Assembly: GCA_946626395.1 (NCBI GenBank)
Contig: CAMOUF010000115.1
Coordinates: forward strand, 1 to 9,743
Direction: 5' to 3'
From: an uncultured Clostridia bacterium
GTDB lineage: Bacteria; Bacillota; Clostridia; Christensenellales; Aristaeellaceae
DNA length: 9,743 nt
Shown: positions 1 to 7,302 of the stretch, piece by piece
How the letters are laid out: the number at the start of each line of letters is the position of its first letter
Numbering within the stretch: the stretch's first letter is position 1
The notes under the pieces: generated by a model
The model's database searches: none
What the model saw: only the letters and a program-made list of their open reading frames with translations
Told to the model about the DNA's origin: nothing
Position numbers and translations under genes: made by a program

Positions 1-1266
1 CGTAATGGGGAAAAAGTGATCCCGCCGCAATGGGATTACGCAGGGCGGTTTTCACAAGGCCGAGCCATCGCAGCGCGCCGTGATGTGAGCGGAAAAATCC
101 GGTATGGCTTAATAGACAGGAATGTGGAATGGCTGCTTCCGCCGCGATACAGCCGGATTGAGGAAAGACCGTTTTGCTATTTCATATACAGTGAGGATGC
201 GTTGATAGGCCCGATGGGCTGGCTGTATAAAAACAGCGGTTTCTTCCAGGAACCAAAGTATGCTTACCTGTGGGATAACCTCACGGACTGCGGGCTGATT
301 TTGGCTGAATGGAGAGAAGAAAGCGGCGAATACAGGGATGCGTATTTACGCAGAGATACCGGGGAAATCGCCCTCATGCTGGAAGAACAGGGAGAATTGT
401 ATCCTGGAGCGGAGTTTTCGGAAGGATATGCTTTTGTTCGCTTTGAAATGGATGATTACAGCTTTGTTGAATATCTGATGGATCAAAATGGAAATAAAGT
501 TGCTTTTCCATCCGGCATCTTCCCAAATGGCAGTGTGAATGAAGGCGTATTGCGGATCAGCGACGGAAACGAGAAATTCGGACTGGCCCAGCCGGATGGG
601 ACGGTGATCGTCCTTCCCCAATACGAATATGTTGAGGACGCCAGCGAAGGCAGGGCATTTTTTTATCAGGATGAAAAGCTTGGCATGATGGATCTGAAAG
701 GAAATGTGATCCTGCCCGCCTCCCTGGATTATGACCCTGGTTGGGATTACTTTGGCGGTGGTGAACAGCACTTTTTCCACAATGGCTATGCGCTGGCAAA
801 GCTTCATGATGAAAACAATGTGCGCTCCTGGGTGATCCTGGATCGAGAAGGAGAAACTGTATTCCTGTATCCCAACGAACCGAAAGAAAACGAATGGTTC
901 GCTCCCTGTGCCTATGTGATGGAAAGCGGGCTGGTCTGGTATCGCATCGTCAGCGATAATGATGGAAAAGAATCATCCGCATTATATGGACTGCTCCGTC
1001 TGGCTGGCAACGGCTGGGCATTCCTGACAGAACCGATCTTTGATGATATTCCAAACTCTGATTACGGGGAAATAGTTATTCATGAAGGATTGATGCCGGT
1101 TTCCCAGAACAAGCAATATGGATACATCAACGAGCAGGCAGTTTGGGTCATTCCACCAAAATGGGATCATGCCTGGGATTTTGAAGACGGGCTGGCTCTG
1201 GTGGAAAAGGAAGGGCTGTTGGCCTACATCGACCATGCTGGAACCGTCATTTGGCAGGAGAAATGA
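1..1266 (+). CDS. WG-repeat-containing protein, 5' end outside the window
   Basis: The reading frame is open from base 1 (RNGEKVIPPQWDYAG...), so the gene starts upstream; the GTG at 16 is just a codon inside it. About 420 residues are visible, made of degenerate repeats of the WG type: a G-x-aromatic/I-D-x-x-G stretch, then (V/L)-I-x-P-x-(Y/W)-(D/E), then a G-x-A segment. Clear units are at the left edge, at KFGLAQPDGTVIVLPQYE, and at the C-terminus (QYGYINEQAVWVIPPKWD followed by LLAYIDHAGTVIWQEK). About 7-9 units can be discerned, several heavily diverged. No membrane segment or catalytic motif is visible in this part. WG repeats are thought to form beta-rich, propeller-like or extended binding surfaces; no enzymatic role is established, so the function is unknown. 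Any signal peptide would lie outside the window. The TGA stop at 1264-1266 is followed by a strong terminator, so this is the last gene of its transcript. Confidence 0.85.
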   Translation, partial: RNGEKVIPPQWDYAGRFSQGRAIAARRDVSGKIRYGLIDRNVEWLLPPRYSRIEERPFCYFIYSEDALIGPMGWLYKNSGFFQEPKYAYLWDNLTDCGLILAEWREESGEYRDAYLRRDTGEIALMLEEQGELYPGAEFSEGYAFVRFEMDDYSFVEYLMDQNGNKVAFPSGIFPNGSVNEGVLRISDGNEKFGLAQPDGTVIVLPQYEYVEDASEGRAFFYQDEKLGMMDLKGNVILPASLDYDPGWDYFGGGEQHFFHNGYALAKLHDENNVRSWVILDREGETVFLYPNEPKENEWFAPCAYVMESGLVWYRIVSDNDGKESSALYGLLRLAGNGWAFLTEPIFDDIPNSDYGEIVIHEGLMPVSQNKQYGYINEQAVWVIPPKWDHAWDFEDGLALVEKEGLLAYIDHAGTVIWQEK

Positions 1267-1352
1267 CCGTATGAGCAGAGGAAAAATGTAAAGATCAAAC
1301 GGATCATTTTGCTCGGGAAATGTAAAGTATGACAGCAAGCCTCATTGTAATC

Positions 1353-1379
1353 AGGAGCCTTTCAAAAGGCTCCTTTTTT
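1353..1379 (+). terminator. Rho-independent terminator after the WG-repeat gene
   Basis: AGGAGCCTTT (1353-1362) is perfectly complementary to AAAGGCTCCT (1365-1374). In practice this gives a 9-bp GC-rich stem with a TCAA loop. A run of six T (1374-1379) follows directly. It lies 87 nt after the stop codon of the WG-repeat gene. The stem-plus-U-tract layout is classic, so confidence is high. Confidence 0.92.
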
Positions 1380-1542
1380 ATACAGATTTTGGTGTCAACT
1401 CTCAACGAATCATTGACAAAAAGCCAAGCTTTATCGTCAAGAATTTTGTTTGTAGTAAGCATACACAGTATATTTAAAAACGGCGTTTTTACAGGGTATG
1501 GCGTTGGGAATTTTTTATTTAAGGTATTTTGCCAAACAAGAA

Positions 1543-1587
1543 GGGCTGTCTCTCGCGCTTTCTTTGGTTGGCGTTTTGAGACAGCCC
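1543..1587. terminator. Terminator-like hairpin in the convergent gap
   Basis: GGGCTGTCTC (1543-1552) and GAGACAGCCC (1578-1587) form a perfect 10-bp stem around a 25-nt loop. On the plus strand it is followed by GTCATTATTTTTC, a broken T-tract; on the minus strand by TTCTTGTTT. It lies about 170 nt beyond the larC stop and could end minus-strand transcripts or act in both directions. The long loop makes it weaker than a textbook terminator. A remnant of a terminal inverted repeat of an insertion sequence is an alternative. Confidence 0.5.
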
Positions 1588-1757
1588 GTCATTATTTTTC
1601 AATTGGAAAACCAAAAACCGTTTTTTCATGATTGCGTGATTTGTTGCTGAATGTATACTTTTTCACGCTTCAATTTAGATGCCCACATTGGCTCTTTTAA
1701 GGTCAGCGCTTGCATTTTGGGGGATTCGGCTTTTTGGCGTTGGTCACCGGGAACGTT

Positions 1758-3044
1758 TCACAAGCCAAGATTTTCATTTTTTCCAATCAATTTCTTACGA
1801 AGTTCTTCCAGGGAAAGGCCCTGCTTCTTCGCCAGTGATGAAAGATCCTCATATTCAAGTTTTGCGCGGTGAACGCCCATGCCGGAGGCGGTCTTGATCC
1901 GCACGGGGCCGTAGGCCGTGTCAAGGGTCTCAATGCCGCGGCTCAAAACATATCGGCTCATGTCCTGACGGCGCACCCCCAAGGTGGTGGTGTGCTTCAT
2001 CATCACGGCGGCAAGACGGTCCGCGTCATCCGGCAGACAAATGACGGAAAACAGAATGCCAGGGCGATTCTTTTTCATGCCGATGGGCTGGGTATAAACA
2101 TCCCGCGCGCCTGCCGCAAACAGCTGCTCCATGGCAAAGCCGATCTCCTCGCCGGTCATATCATCCAGGTTGCATTCCAGCCGGGTGATCTGCTCCCGTG
2201 AACCCTCGCTGTCCCCCAGAAAGGCCCGCACGCAGTTTGCCCGTTCAAAATCCTTTTTGCCCATGCCATAGCCAACGGCAGCCGTTGACATCACCGGACG
2301 ATCCCCAAAGCGGCAAACGAAATGCTTCAGCAGCGCCGCGCCGGTGGGCGTGCAAAGTTCTCCCTGCACCTGCCCTCCATAGGTGGGCACGTCTTTCAGG
2401 ATCAATGCGGTGGCCGGCGCCGGAACTGGCAGGATCCCGTGCATGCAGTGAACATGGCCGCTGCCCACATGCACAGGCGAAGCCACGGTCTGCTCCGCGC
2501 CGATCATTTCCATCAGCATGCATACCCCCACCACATCCGCAATGGCGTCCATGGTGCCCACCTCATGGAAATGGATCTCACTGATGGGATGCCCGTGAAC
2601 CTGGCTTTCCGCTTGGGCAATGATGCCGTATACAGCCTTTGCATGGCCCTTCACCCCATCGGAAACGGGCAGCCGGTCAATGATAGCTTCAATGTCCCCC
2701 ACAGAAGCGTGGTGGTGGGCATGATGATGCTCGCCATGATGCTCGTGCTCATGATCATGATCGTGATGATGGTGTTCATGCTCGTGCTCATGTTCATGGT
2801 CATGCTCATGATCATGGTCATGGGCGTCGTGGGATTCCTCTTCCTCGCCGTTTACAGTCACTTTCATGTGCGTGCCGGTGATGCCGCATTTTACAGCCTT
2901 CTCCGCCGTCACCTGAACGCCGGGGAGGCCCAAAGCATTCATTTTGTCAACAAAATCCTGCTGATCCGGGATCAGCTCCAGCAAAGCAGCCATCAGCATA
3001 TCCCCCGCCGCGCCCATACCACATTCAAGATATAATGTCTTCAT
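1758..3044 (-). CDS. larC: LarC, nickel-pincer cofactor cyclometallase
   Basis: LarC (Ni_insertion/DUF111 family) is the CTP-dependent cyclometallase that puts nickel into the pyridinium-dithiocarboxylate pincer nucleotide of lactate racemase and related LarA enzymes. Visible motifs, numbered from the chosen Met: GMGAAGDM (9-16), the central HFHEVG..DAIADVVG and HGILPVPAPAT..ELCTPTGAALL, and the C-terminal NLDDMTGE, AGARDVY, MKKNRPG and TTTLGVR. Residues 72-112 are an extreme Asp/Glu/His tract (24 His in 41 residues), a likely metal-binding loop. Both LarC halves sit in one frame, unlike Lactiplantibacillus plantarum, where a programmed frameshift joins larC1 and larC2. I chose ATG 3044 (428 aa): family members begin MKTLYL-like, and GGAG lies 10 nt upstream. 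The in-frame ATG at 3071 has no ribosome binding site. The SDR gene is 39 nt upstream, so co-transcription is likely. No larA, larB or larE is in the window. Confidence 0.93.
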   Translation of the reverse strand: MKTLYLECGMGAAGDMLMAALLELIPDQQDFVDKMNALGLPGVQVTAEKAVKCGITGTHMKVTVNGEEEESHDAHDHDHEHDHEHEHEHEHHHHDHDHEHEHHGEHHHAHHHASVGDIEAIIDRLPVSDGVKGHAKAVYGIIAQAESQVHGHPISEIHFHEVGTMDAIADVVGVCMLMEMIGAEQTVASPVHVGSGHVHCMHGILPVPAPATALILKDVPTYGGQVQGELCTPTGAALLKHFVCRFGDRPVMSTAAVGYGMGKKDFERANCVRAFLGDSEGSREQITRLECNLDDMTGEEIGFAMEQLFAAGARDVYTQPIGMKKNRPGILFSVICLPDDADRLAAVMMKHTTTLGVRRQDMSRYVLSRGIETLDTAYGPVRIKTASGMGVHRAKLEYEDLSSLAKKQGLSLEELRKKLIGKNENLGL

Positions 3045-3083
3045 TGCCTTCTGTCTCCGTTCACGCTTCATTAATGATTGTCA

Positions 3084-3836
3084 TTACGACGGATAGGGAC
3101 TGTCAAATTCAGATTCAGCCTTTTTCACTGCTTCTTCCAGCGTCATGCCGGTGAAATGCTGGGCCCCCAGAAAGCGGCCCGATTTTTTATCATCCACGAA
3201 AACACCCACCACGATGCCGGGAATGGCGCTCTCCGGCGCGTTAGGCGCGTGGGGGCCGCCCAGGTCTGTACGGCACCAGCCGGGATCGGTCAGGTTGATC
3301 AGCACGTCAGTGCCCTGTACCTTGCTGCCCAGATCGATAGTGATCTTATCCAGCGCCGCCTTGCTGGCAGAATAGCCCGCCTGACACACGTCCAGGGCAA
3401 TACCGCTGGTGGTGTTCAGGATACGGCCGGACCCGCGCGCCATCATGCCGGGCAGGAAATGATAGCAGATCATGGCGGGGGCGATGGTATTCACCCGGAA
3501 GCTGATCTCATAATCGGATACCGGGGTTTGCAGATAATCGGTGCGATAGGCGATTTGAAGCCCGGCGTTGTTGAGGACAATATCCACGGGAACGCCCAGA
3601 TCGTCAATCTCCTTTAACATTCTCTCCACCTGCGAAAGATCATTCAGGTCGGCGGCCACCGCGTGGGCATGAACGCCCAGCGCCTGAACCTCCTTGAACA
3701 CCTTTTCCGTGTGGGCCAGGTCGCGGCTGTGGAGGATCAGATTGCAGCCCTGCTCCGCCATGAATTTCGCGGTCAAATATCCGATACCCCGGGCCGCGCC
3801 GGTAATCAGCGCCCATTTGCCTTTTACCTGATACAT
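3084..3836 (-). CDS. Short-chain dehydrogenase/reductase (SDR), classical type
   Basis: A 250-aa cytoplasmic Rossmann-fold oxidoreductase. It has the nucleotide-binding TGAARGIG (12-19), D63 in AADLND, NNAG (89-92), and the catalytic set N116, S144, Y155, K159 (YSASK). S37-R38 at the end of the second strand, with no acidic residue there, suggests NADP(H) rather than NAD(H). The segment DPGWCRTDLGGPHAPNAPESA (from 184) resembles the PGWVxTDMGGPxA motif of carbonyl-reductase-like SDRs. The Ser-Tyr gap is 11 rather than the common 13 residues, a slightly shortened loop. The substrate cannot be read from the sequence. The start is fixed by AAGGAGG (3844-3850), 7 nt before ATG. larC follows after 39 nt, so the two probably share a transcript; whether they share a pathway is open. 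Confidence 0.9.
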   Translation of the reverse strand: MYQVKGKWALITGAARGIGYLTAKFMAEQGCNLILHSRDLAHTEKVFKEVQALGVHAHAVAADLNDLSQVERMLKEIDDLGVPVDIVLNNAGLQIAYRTDYLQTPVSDYEISFRVNTIAPAMICYHFLPGMMARGSGRILNTTSGIALDVCQAGYSASKAALDKITIDLGSKVQGTDVLINLTDPGWCRTDLGGPHAPNAPESAIPGIVVGVFVDDKKSGRFLGAQHFTGMTLEEAVKKAESEFDSPYPS

Positions 3837-3881
3837 CGAGGAACCTCCTTGCTTGTCTCTGTTAAAACATTGGCAGTTTGC

Positions 3882-4034
3882 TCAATGGCATCTTTCTTCC
3901 ATCATGATACCCTTCCATGCCAAGGCATGATCCAGCTCCCGGGGCAGCCCTGCCCCCAAATCATTGGTTGTTCCGGCGGTAACCCATTTTTCCCAGTCCA
4001 GGTTATCTTCCTTATCCTTCTGTTCGTTTTGCAT
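3882..4034 (-). CDS. Possible 50-aa small protein, unrecognised
   Basis: An ATG-to-TGA frame of 50 residues fills most of the gap between the M28 peptidase and the SDR. It begins MQNEQKDKEDNLDWEKWV and ends ELDHALAWKGIMMEERCH. It is highly charged, with three Trp and no membrane segment or signal peptide. An in-frame TGA two codons upstream fixes the start. No good Shine-Dalgarno precedes it, which is the main argument against it. It has the same orientation as its neighbours and ends 45 nt before the SDR start, so it could be co-transcribed. Two tight inverted repeats lie inside it (3916-3929 and 3941-3956), so the region may instead be structured leader RNA or a gene remnant. I recognise no family. 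Confidence 0.35.
   Translation of the reverse strand: MQNEQKDKEDNLDWEKWVTAGTTNDLGAGLPRELDHALAWKGIMMEERCH
3916..3956. repeat. Two adjacent short inverted repeats upstream of the SDR
   Basis: CATGCC-AA-GGCATG (3916-3929) and GGGGCAG-CC-CTGCCCC (3941-3956) are each perfect apart from a 2-nt centre, and lie 11 nt apart. As RNA they would fold as small stems with 4-nt loops; as DNA they look like dyad operators. Neither is followed by a T-tract on either strand, so they are not intrinsic terminators. They lie 80-120 nt upstream of the SDR start and inside the possible small ORF. They match no riboswitch I know. Confidence 0.4.
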
Positions 4035-4082
4035 TTGTCAGGATGACCCAACCAAAACCAAAAAACCGGGAGAAAAAGCGAT

Positions 4083-5309
4083 TTATTCTTCCTTGCGTTT
4101 CCGGTTCATATATTCATCCAGTTCCTTGCGCACCTTTTCGGGGATTTCCCGCTTCACGGGGCAGACAGCGGCGTCGGCCATACGCCGGGCAAACTCCGTC
4201 ATGAAGGCGGCGTCCTTGCGCAATTGCTCGGCGGACAGCACCTCGGGGGTATCATAGCGGTTATGGATGGTGGCCTGGGAGGGTGGGGCGATGCGGGCAA
4301 AAGACAGGGCGGGTACGCCCTTGTCGGCAAAGGGCGTGGAATCGCTGGAATACACACCCTGGCGCGGAGCGATGCCAAAGCCCATTTCCGCGCCGAAATA
4401 GCGCAGGTACTGCACCAGCGCGTCCTCGGCGGACACCCGGGCAATGAACCGGCCCATGACGCTGCCGATCATATCCAGGTTAATGTTCAGGGCGATCTTG
4501 TCCAGCTCGTTTTCATGGGCGGCCACATAAGCCTTGGAGCCCAGCAATCCCCGCTCTTCGCTGCCGCAGAAAATAAATCGCAGCCCATAGCGGTGGGGCT
4601 GATCCTTCAGCGCTTCCATCATTTCCAGCAGGCCAACGCAGCCGGACATGTTATCCCAGGAGCCCCGGGACAGGGGGGTGGTGTCCAGGTGGGCGGTAAG
4701 GGCGACCCATTCATCCCTCTCCCCCGGCAGCTCGGCGATCACGTTGTGGGATTCCCCGGAATATTCCTCCTGCTCAACGGTGATGCTGACGCGCTTCACC
4801 CCGTTTTTCACCAGCTTCACCGCTTCCTTGGCGTTGACGCTGACGCCCAAAATCTTTTTGCCCTGGCTCACGGCGTTCCGCAGCTCCTTCTGGTCGATAT
4901 CGCTGTCGGGATAGCGCACATTGCCGTCGTAGGTGATGAAGCCCACCGCGCCGTTTTTCAGCAGATCCTGATACAGGAAATAACCCACCCCGGTATCCAA
5001 CAGCACAATTTTACCCTGCACCTTGGCCAGGGACGCGGGATCGGTATTGGGCAGATACAGCAGCTCCGCTTCCACCGTGCCGCTGCCGCAGCACTTGTAC
5101 CCCTTGCAGGGCACCGCTTTTCTGTCGGCCAGAAGAACGGCGGAATCCACGGAAGCCATCTCCACCGGGAAGGTTTCCAGTTTCGCTTCCACGCCCATGG
5201 CCCGGCATTTGTCCGCCAGGTATTCCGCCACCCGCGTTTCCTCCGGGGTGCCGCTGGTGTGAATAAAGTCCGTGTCCTTAAAAATCTGCCGAATGGTTTT
5301 CAGGTTCAT
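4083..5309 (-). CDS. M28-family zinc metallopeptidase (aminopeptidase-like)
   Basis: A co-catalytic dizinc exopeptidase of the M28 family. Counting from the in-frame TTG at 5315 (subtract 2 for the chosen ATG), the expected ligands are all present: H209 in TAHLD, D221 in SWDN (bridging), E253-E254 in GSEERG (general base and ligand), D281 in NLDMIG and H351 in TIHNRYDTPE. Residues about 85-180 resemble a PA-type insert (GKIVLLDTG, GAVGFITYDG). There is no signal peptide, so the enzyme is probably cytoplasmic and may trim imported peptides; the exact specificity is unknown. I chose ATG 5309 (408 aa) because AAAGGAG (5319-5325) is 9 nt upstream; the TTG at 5315 would be only 3 nt from it. The C-terminal tail (PEKVRKELDEYMNRKRKEE) is charged and helical. 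A candidate promoter of its own lies at 5340-5368, beside repeat copy A. Confidence 0.92.
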   Translation of the reverse strand: MNLKTIRQIFKDTDFIHTSGTPEETRVAEYLADKCRAMGVEAKLETFPVEMASVDSAVLLADRKAVPCKGYKCCGSGTVEAELLYLPNTDPASLAKVQGKIVLLDTGVGYFLYQDLLKNGAVGFITYDGNVRYPDSDIDQKELRNAVSQGKKILGVSVNAKEAVKLVKNGVKRVSITVEQEEYSGESHNVIAELPGERDEWVALTAHLDTTPLSRGSWDNMSGCVGLLEMMEALKDQPHRYGLRFIFCGSEERGLLGSKAYVAAHENELDKIALNINLDMIGSVMGRFIARVSAEDALVQYLRYFGAEMGFGIAPRQGVYSSDSTPFADKGVPALSFARIAPPSQATIHNRYDTPEVLSAEQLRKDAAFMTEFARRMADAAVCPVKREIPEKVRKELDEYMNRKRKEE

Positions 5310-5339
5310 TGTCAAAAACTCCTTTCCATTTTCATATAA

Positions 5340-5368
5340 ATCATACCTGGTTCGTTGTTCATTTGCAG
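5340..5368 (-). promoter_or_regulatory. Candidate promoter for the M28 gene
   Basis: On the minus strand, TATGAT (5345-5340, 5 of 6 to the -10 consensus) lies 17 nt after CTGCAA (5368-5363, 3 of 6 to the -35 consensus). Transcription would start about 25 nt before ATG 5309, leaving room for the AAAGGAG site. The -35 is weak. The site sits just outside repeat copy A, which separates this gene from the heparinase-like gene. Confidence 0.3.
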
Positions 5369-5375
5369 AACACTG

Positions 5376-5476
5376 TAAATCAGTTAGGAGTGATGAGTTA
5401 GGAGTGAGGAGTTAATAGTTTGCGCATAAACAATGTTCAACTCCTAACTCCTCATTCCTCATTCCTCACTGAATTA
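5376..5476. repeat. Heptad-built inverted-repeat element, copy A
   Basis: The left arm (5382-5416) is five 7-bp units in a row: AGTTAGG, AGTGATG, AGTTAGG, AGTGAGG, AGTTAAT. The right arm (5443-5470), read on the minus strand, is AGTGAGG, AATGAGG, AATGAGG, AGTTAGG. The arms are complementary (for example GAGTTAGGAG 5395-5404 against CTCCTAACTC 5441-5450). They are joined by a core with AGTTTGCGC (5417-5425). The outer ends match: TAAATCAGTTAGG (5376-5388) against TAATTCAGTGAGG (5476-5464, minus strand), 11 of 13. It starts 8 nt past the heparinase-like stop. Copy B is the same element in the opposite orientation: 24 of 25 bases are shared between 5401-5425 and the complement of 8369-8393. CACTG at 5371-5375 and 5479-5483 could be a target duplication, but it also occurs inside the element. 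Confidence 0.85.
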
Positions 5477-5484
5477 CCCACTGA

Positions 5485-7296
5485 TTACCACGTCACCTGA
5501 AACGCCCCGTCGGTCACTTCCGCCTTGGGCCCTTTGATCAATGCCCGCCACAGGCTGCCGGGATAATTCCGGCCCATGCGCGGGTCCGTGACGGGGATTT
5601 CCTCCGTTTTTGCCTCCATGCCCGCAGGGAAATGCAGGCGGATTTTCCCAGCGCGGATGCAGTCCCCTTCCACCGTGGGCTGATGCCGCAGCATAAACAC
5701 CCAGGTCACTTCCCGGGGCGCTTTCAGGACCGCGCGGTCCCGGAGGGTCAGCTGGCTTTCGGACAGGGTCATCGTCCGGGTCAGCTCGACCGCGCCCGCC
5801 TCATCGCCGTAAGCGCCCGCCATATCCAGCCTGAGCCCGTCCTCCAGGCATGCCACGTTTTCCGCCCGGCACTGCCGTCCCGGCCGCTGCTCCAGGTCCC
5901 CGATCAGGGGCACATTGTGGTAAGCCGAGCGGATATGCCACAGGGTATAGCGCTGATCGGAAAAGGTTTTTGCGGTATACACCGCGTTGCCCGCGTCCAG
6001 GATCTCCGGCTCCCCATCCACATACAGCATGAAGGAGCCCACGTCGTTATGGTTGTGGTTGTCCCCGTTGTGGCCGCCCTTGCAGCAGAGCACGGCCCGG
6101 CCCCGGCATACTTTTCGCACCTGCAAATCCGGCAGCCAAACGTCCTGCCCCAACGCGGCAGGCACCTCTGTTTCACTCGCGGGATGAAACAGCATCCGCA
6201 GCAGCCGGGTCAGATGGGGCGTGTCGCTGAGCTGATCTTTCAGCGCTCCCCGGGTGCGAAGGCCCAGGGAAACGAGGGCCGGATCGCCCAGCTTTTCCCC
6301 GGCCAGTTGCAGCCGTTCCCCGGACAGGAAGGGCCGGGCATCGCAGTCCGCGAAATTCATGAACCAGCCGCTGCCGATTTCCGCTTTTCCCGGGAAGGAA
6401 AGAATATTCTTGAGTTTCGGATTCTCCCAGAACACCAGCTTCCCGCCCGTGACCGCTTCCAGGATTTCCAGACAGTCCAGCAGCGCGCCCCCTGCCATGT
6501 TCCAGTAGCCCGCGCCCTCGTCGCAGCCGCCGTCTTCGGGCACCACGGAAAGCCAGGCGTCCAGCATCCCGCAGGCTCTTTGCATGAGCTGGGGCAGCGG
6601 ATACGCACAGTCTTCCAGCACGCAGGCCGCCGTCAGCACGTTGGAAATGATCCAGGGCGTCCAGTTGTTCAGATCCTTGCGAATCTTCCCCATCCACCAG
6701 AAATCGTCCCGGGTCATAAACGGCTGAAGCACCCGCTGGGAAACCTGATCCTCCATCCGCGCCTTTAGGCCCGGCGCTTCCCGCTCCAGCCTGTCCCCCA
6801 GCAGATGGGCGGTCAGGGCGATGATCATGCCGGTTTGGGCGGCGAACAAATCCACGTACGGCTCGCCCAGGGGCAGCGGGTGCTTTTGCGGCGCAGGCGC
6901 GCCGGGAATGGGGTTCAAGTTATGGGCGGAAATCACCCAGCTGGTTTCCTCGCACAGGCACCACACCCCGTCGATCACATCGTCAAGGCTCTCTTCCGGG
7001 TGCAGGCAGCAGTTCACCACCCCGGCGCACAGCTTCCGCCGCCGCAGGAAATAGGGCTGCTCGTCCGCTTGGCGGCTGCCGTTCCGGGAAAAGGCCATGA
7101 ATCCTGTGGCCAGCCGCATGGGATAGGGAACGGCAGCGTACTGCGCCGCCAGCGCCTCGATTTCTTCCTTTTCTTTGGGGGGAATGCTTTCCCAGGCCGT
7201 ACGGTTGGACGCGGGCGGATAAAGGCGGCTCATGGCCCGGACGTCCACGTCCTTAAGGGGCTGGCTTTTCAGCCCGTCCGCAAACATCAGCGTCAT
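5485..7296 (-). CDS. Heparinase II/III-like protein (probable polysaccharide lyase)
   Basis: A 603-aa protein with the two-part plan of heparinase II/III-type lyases. It has an N-terminal alpha-helical toroid (about 40-370; DDFWWMGKIRKDLNNWTPWIISN at 197-219 and DEGAGYW at 259-265) and a C-terminal beta-sandwich. The sandwich starts near the family hallmark GGHNGDNHNHNDVGSF (407-422), followed by GEPEILDAGNAVYT. Such enzymes cleave uronate-containing glycans by beta-elimination, using Asn/His and Tyr residues; N210-N211, Y264 and H414/H416 are candidates by motif only. The substrate (heparin-, alginate- or pectin-like) cannot be assigned. There is no signal peptide, unlike many secreted lyases, so imported oligosaccharides are the likely target. 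The ATG lies 6 nt after the GH43 stop, and its GGAG overlaps the last GH43 codons, so translation is probably coupled. Confidence 0.87.
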   Translation of the reverse strand: MTLMFADGLKSQPLKDVDVRAMSRLYPPASNRTAWESIPPKEKEEIEALAAQYAAVPYPMRLATGFMAFSRNGSRQADEQPYFLRRRKLCAGVVNCCLHPEESLDDVIDGVWCLCEETSWVISAHNLNPIPGAPAPQKHPLPLGEPYVDLFAAQTGMIIALTAHLLGDRLEREAPGLKARMEDQVSQRVLQPFMTRDDFWWMGKIRKDLNNWTPWIISNVLTAACVLEDCAYPLPQLMQRACGMLDAWLSVVPEDGGCDEGAGYWNMAGGALLDCLEILEAVTGGKLVFWENPKLKNILSFPGKAEIGSGWFMNFADCDARPFLSGERLQLAGEKLGDPALVSLGLRTRGALKDQLSDTPHLTRLLRMLFHPASETEVPAALGQDVWLPDLQVRKVCRGRAVLCCKGGHNGDNHNHNDVGSFMLYVDGEPEILDAGNAVYTAKTFSDQRYTLWHIRSAYHNVPLIGDLEQRPGRQCRAENVACLEDGLRLDMAGAYGDEAGAVELTRTMTLSESQLTLRDRAVLKAPREVTWVFMLRHQPTVEGDCIRAGKIRLHFPAGMEAKTEEIPVTDPRMGRNYPGSLWRALIKGPKAEVTDGAFQVTW

Positions 7297-7302
7297 GGCT
7301 TT

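Larger units (their letters stand above)
1267..1757. other. AT-rich convergent intergenic region without a gene
   Basis: This is the gap of about 490 bp between the convergent WG-repeat gene and larC. It holds the terminator at 1353-1379 and the hairpin at 1543-1587. Open frames here (for example plus-strand 1329-1631 and 1651-1872) have no ribosome binding site, give low-complexity hydrophobic translations, and run across the hairpins or into larC antisense. I see no tRNA, repeat array or convincing promoter. Confidence 0.7.

Noticed and set aside
1413..1418. Perfect TTGACA on the plus strand in the convergent gap
   Set aside because: No acceptable -10 box lies 16-18 nt downstream, and no plus-strand gene follows.
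1329..1631. Plus-strand 100-aa frame after the WG-repeat gene
   Set aside because: It runs through the terminator at 1353-1379 and the hairpin at 1543-1587, has no ribosome site, and its composition does not look like protein.
1634..1668. GCGTGA...TCACGC inverted repeat in the intergenic gap
   Set aside because: Only 6 bp of stem around a 23-nt AT-rich loop, with no T-tract and no neighbouring promoter; chance is likely.
2322..3035. Plus-strand 237-aa frame with a Met/Val-rich, membrane-like segment
   Set aside because: It is the antisense of the larC His tract: CAT/CAC codons read backwards give ATG/GTG, which creates the false Met/Val-rich helix.
4224..5339. Long plus-strand frame (371 aa) opposite the M28 gene
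   Set aside because: Shadow of a GC-rich gene. The minus-strand frame has all M28 zinc ligands, and the plus frame has no recognisable motif or ribosome site.
5382..5470. CRISPR-like array from the regular heptads
   Set aside because: The units are contiguous 7-mers with no spacers, arranged as inverted arms, and no cas genes are present.
5371..5483. CACTG on both sides of repeat copy A as a target-site duplication
   Set aside because: Only suggestive: CACTG also occurs within the right arm (5467-5471), and no matching direct repeat flanks copy B or the whole 5376-8412 block.
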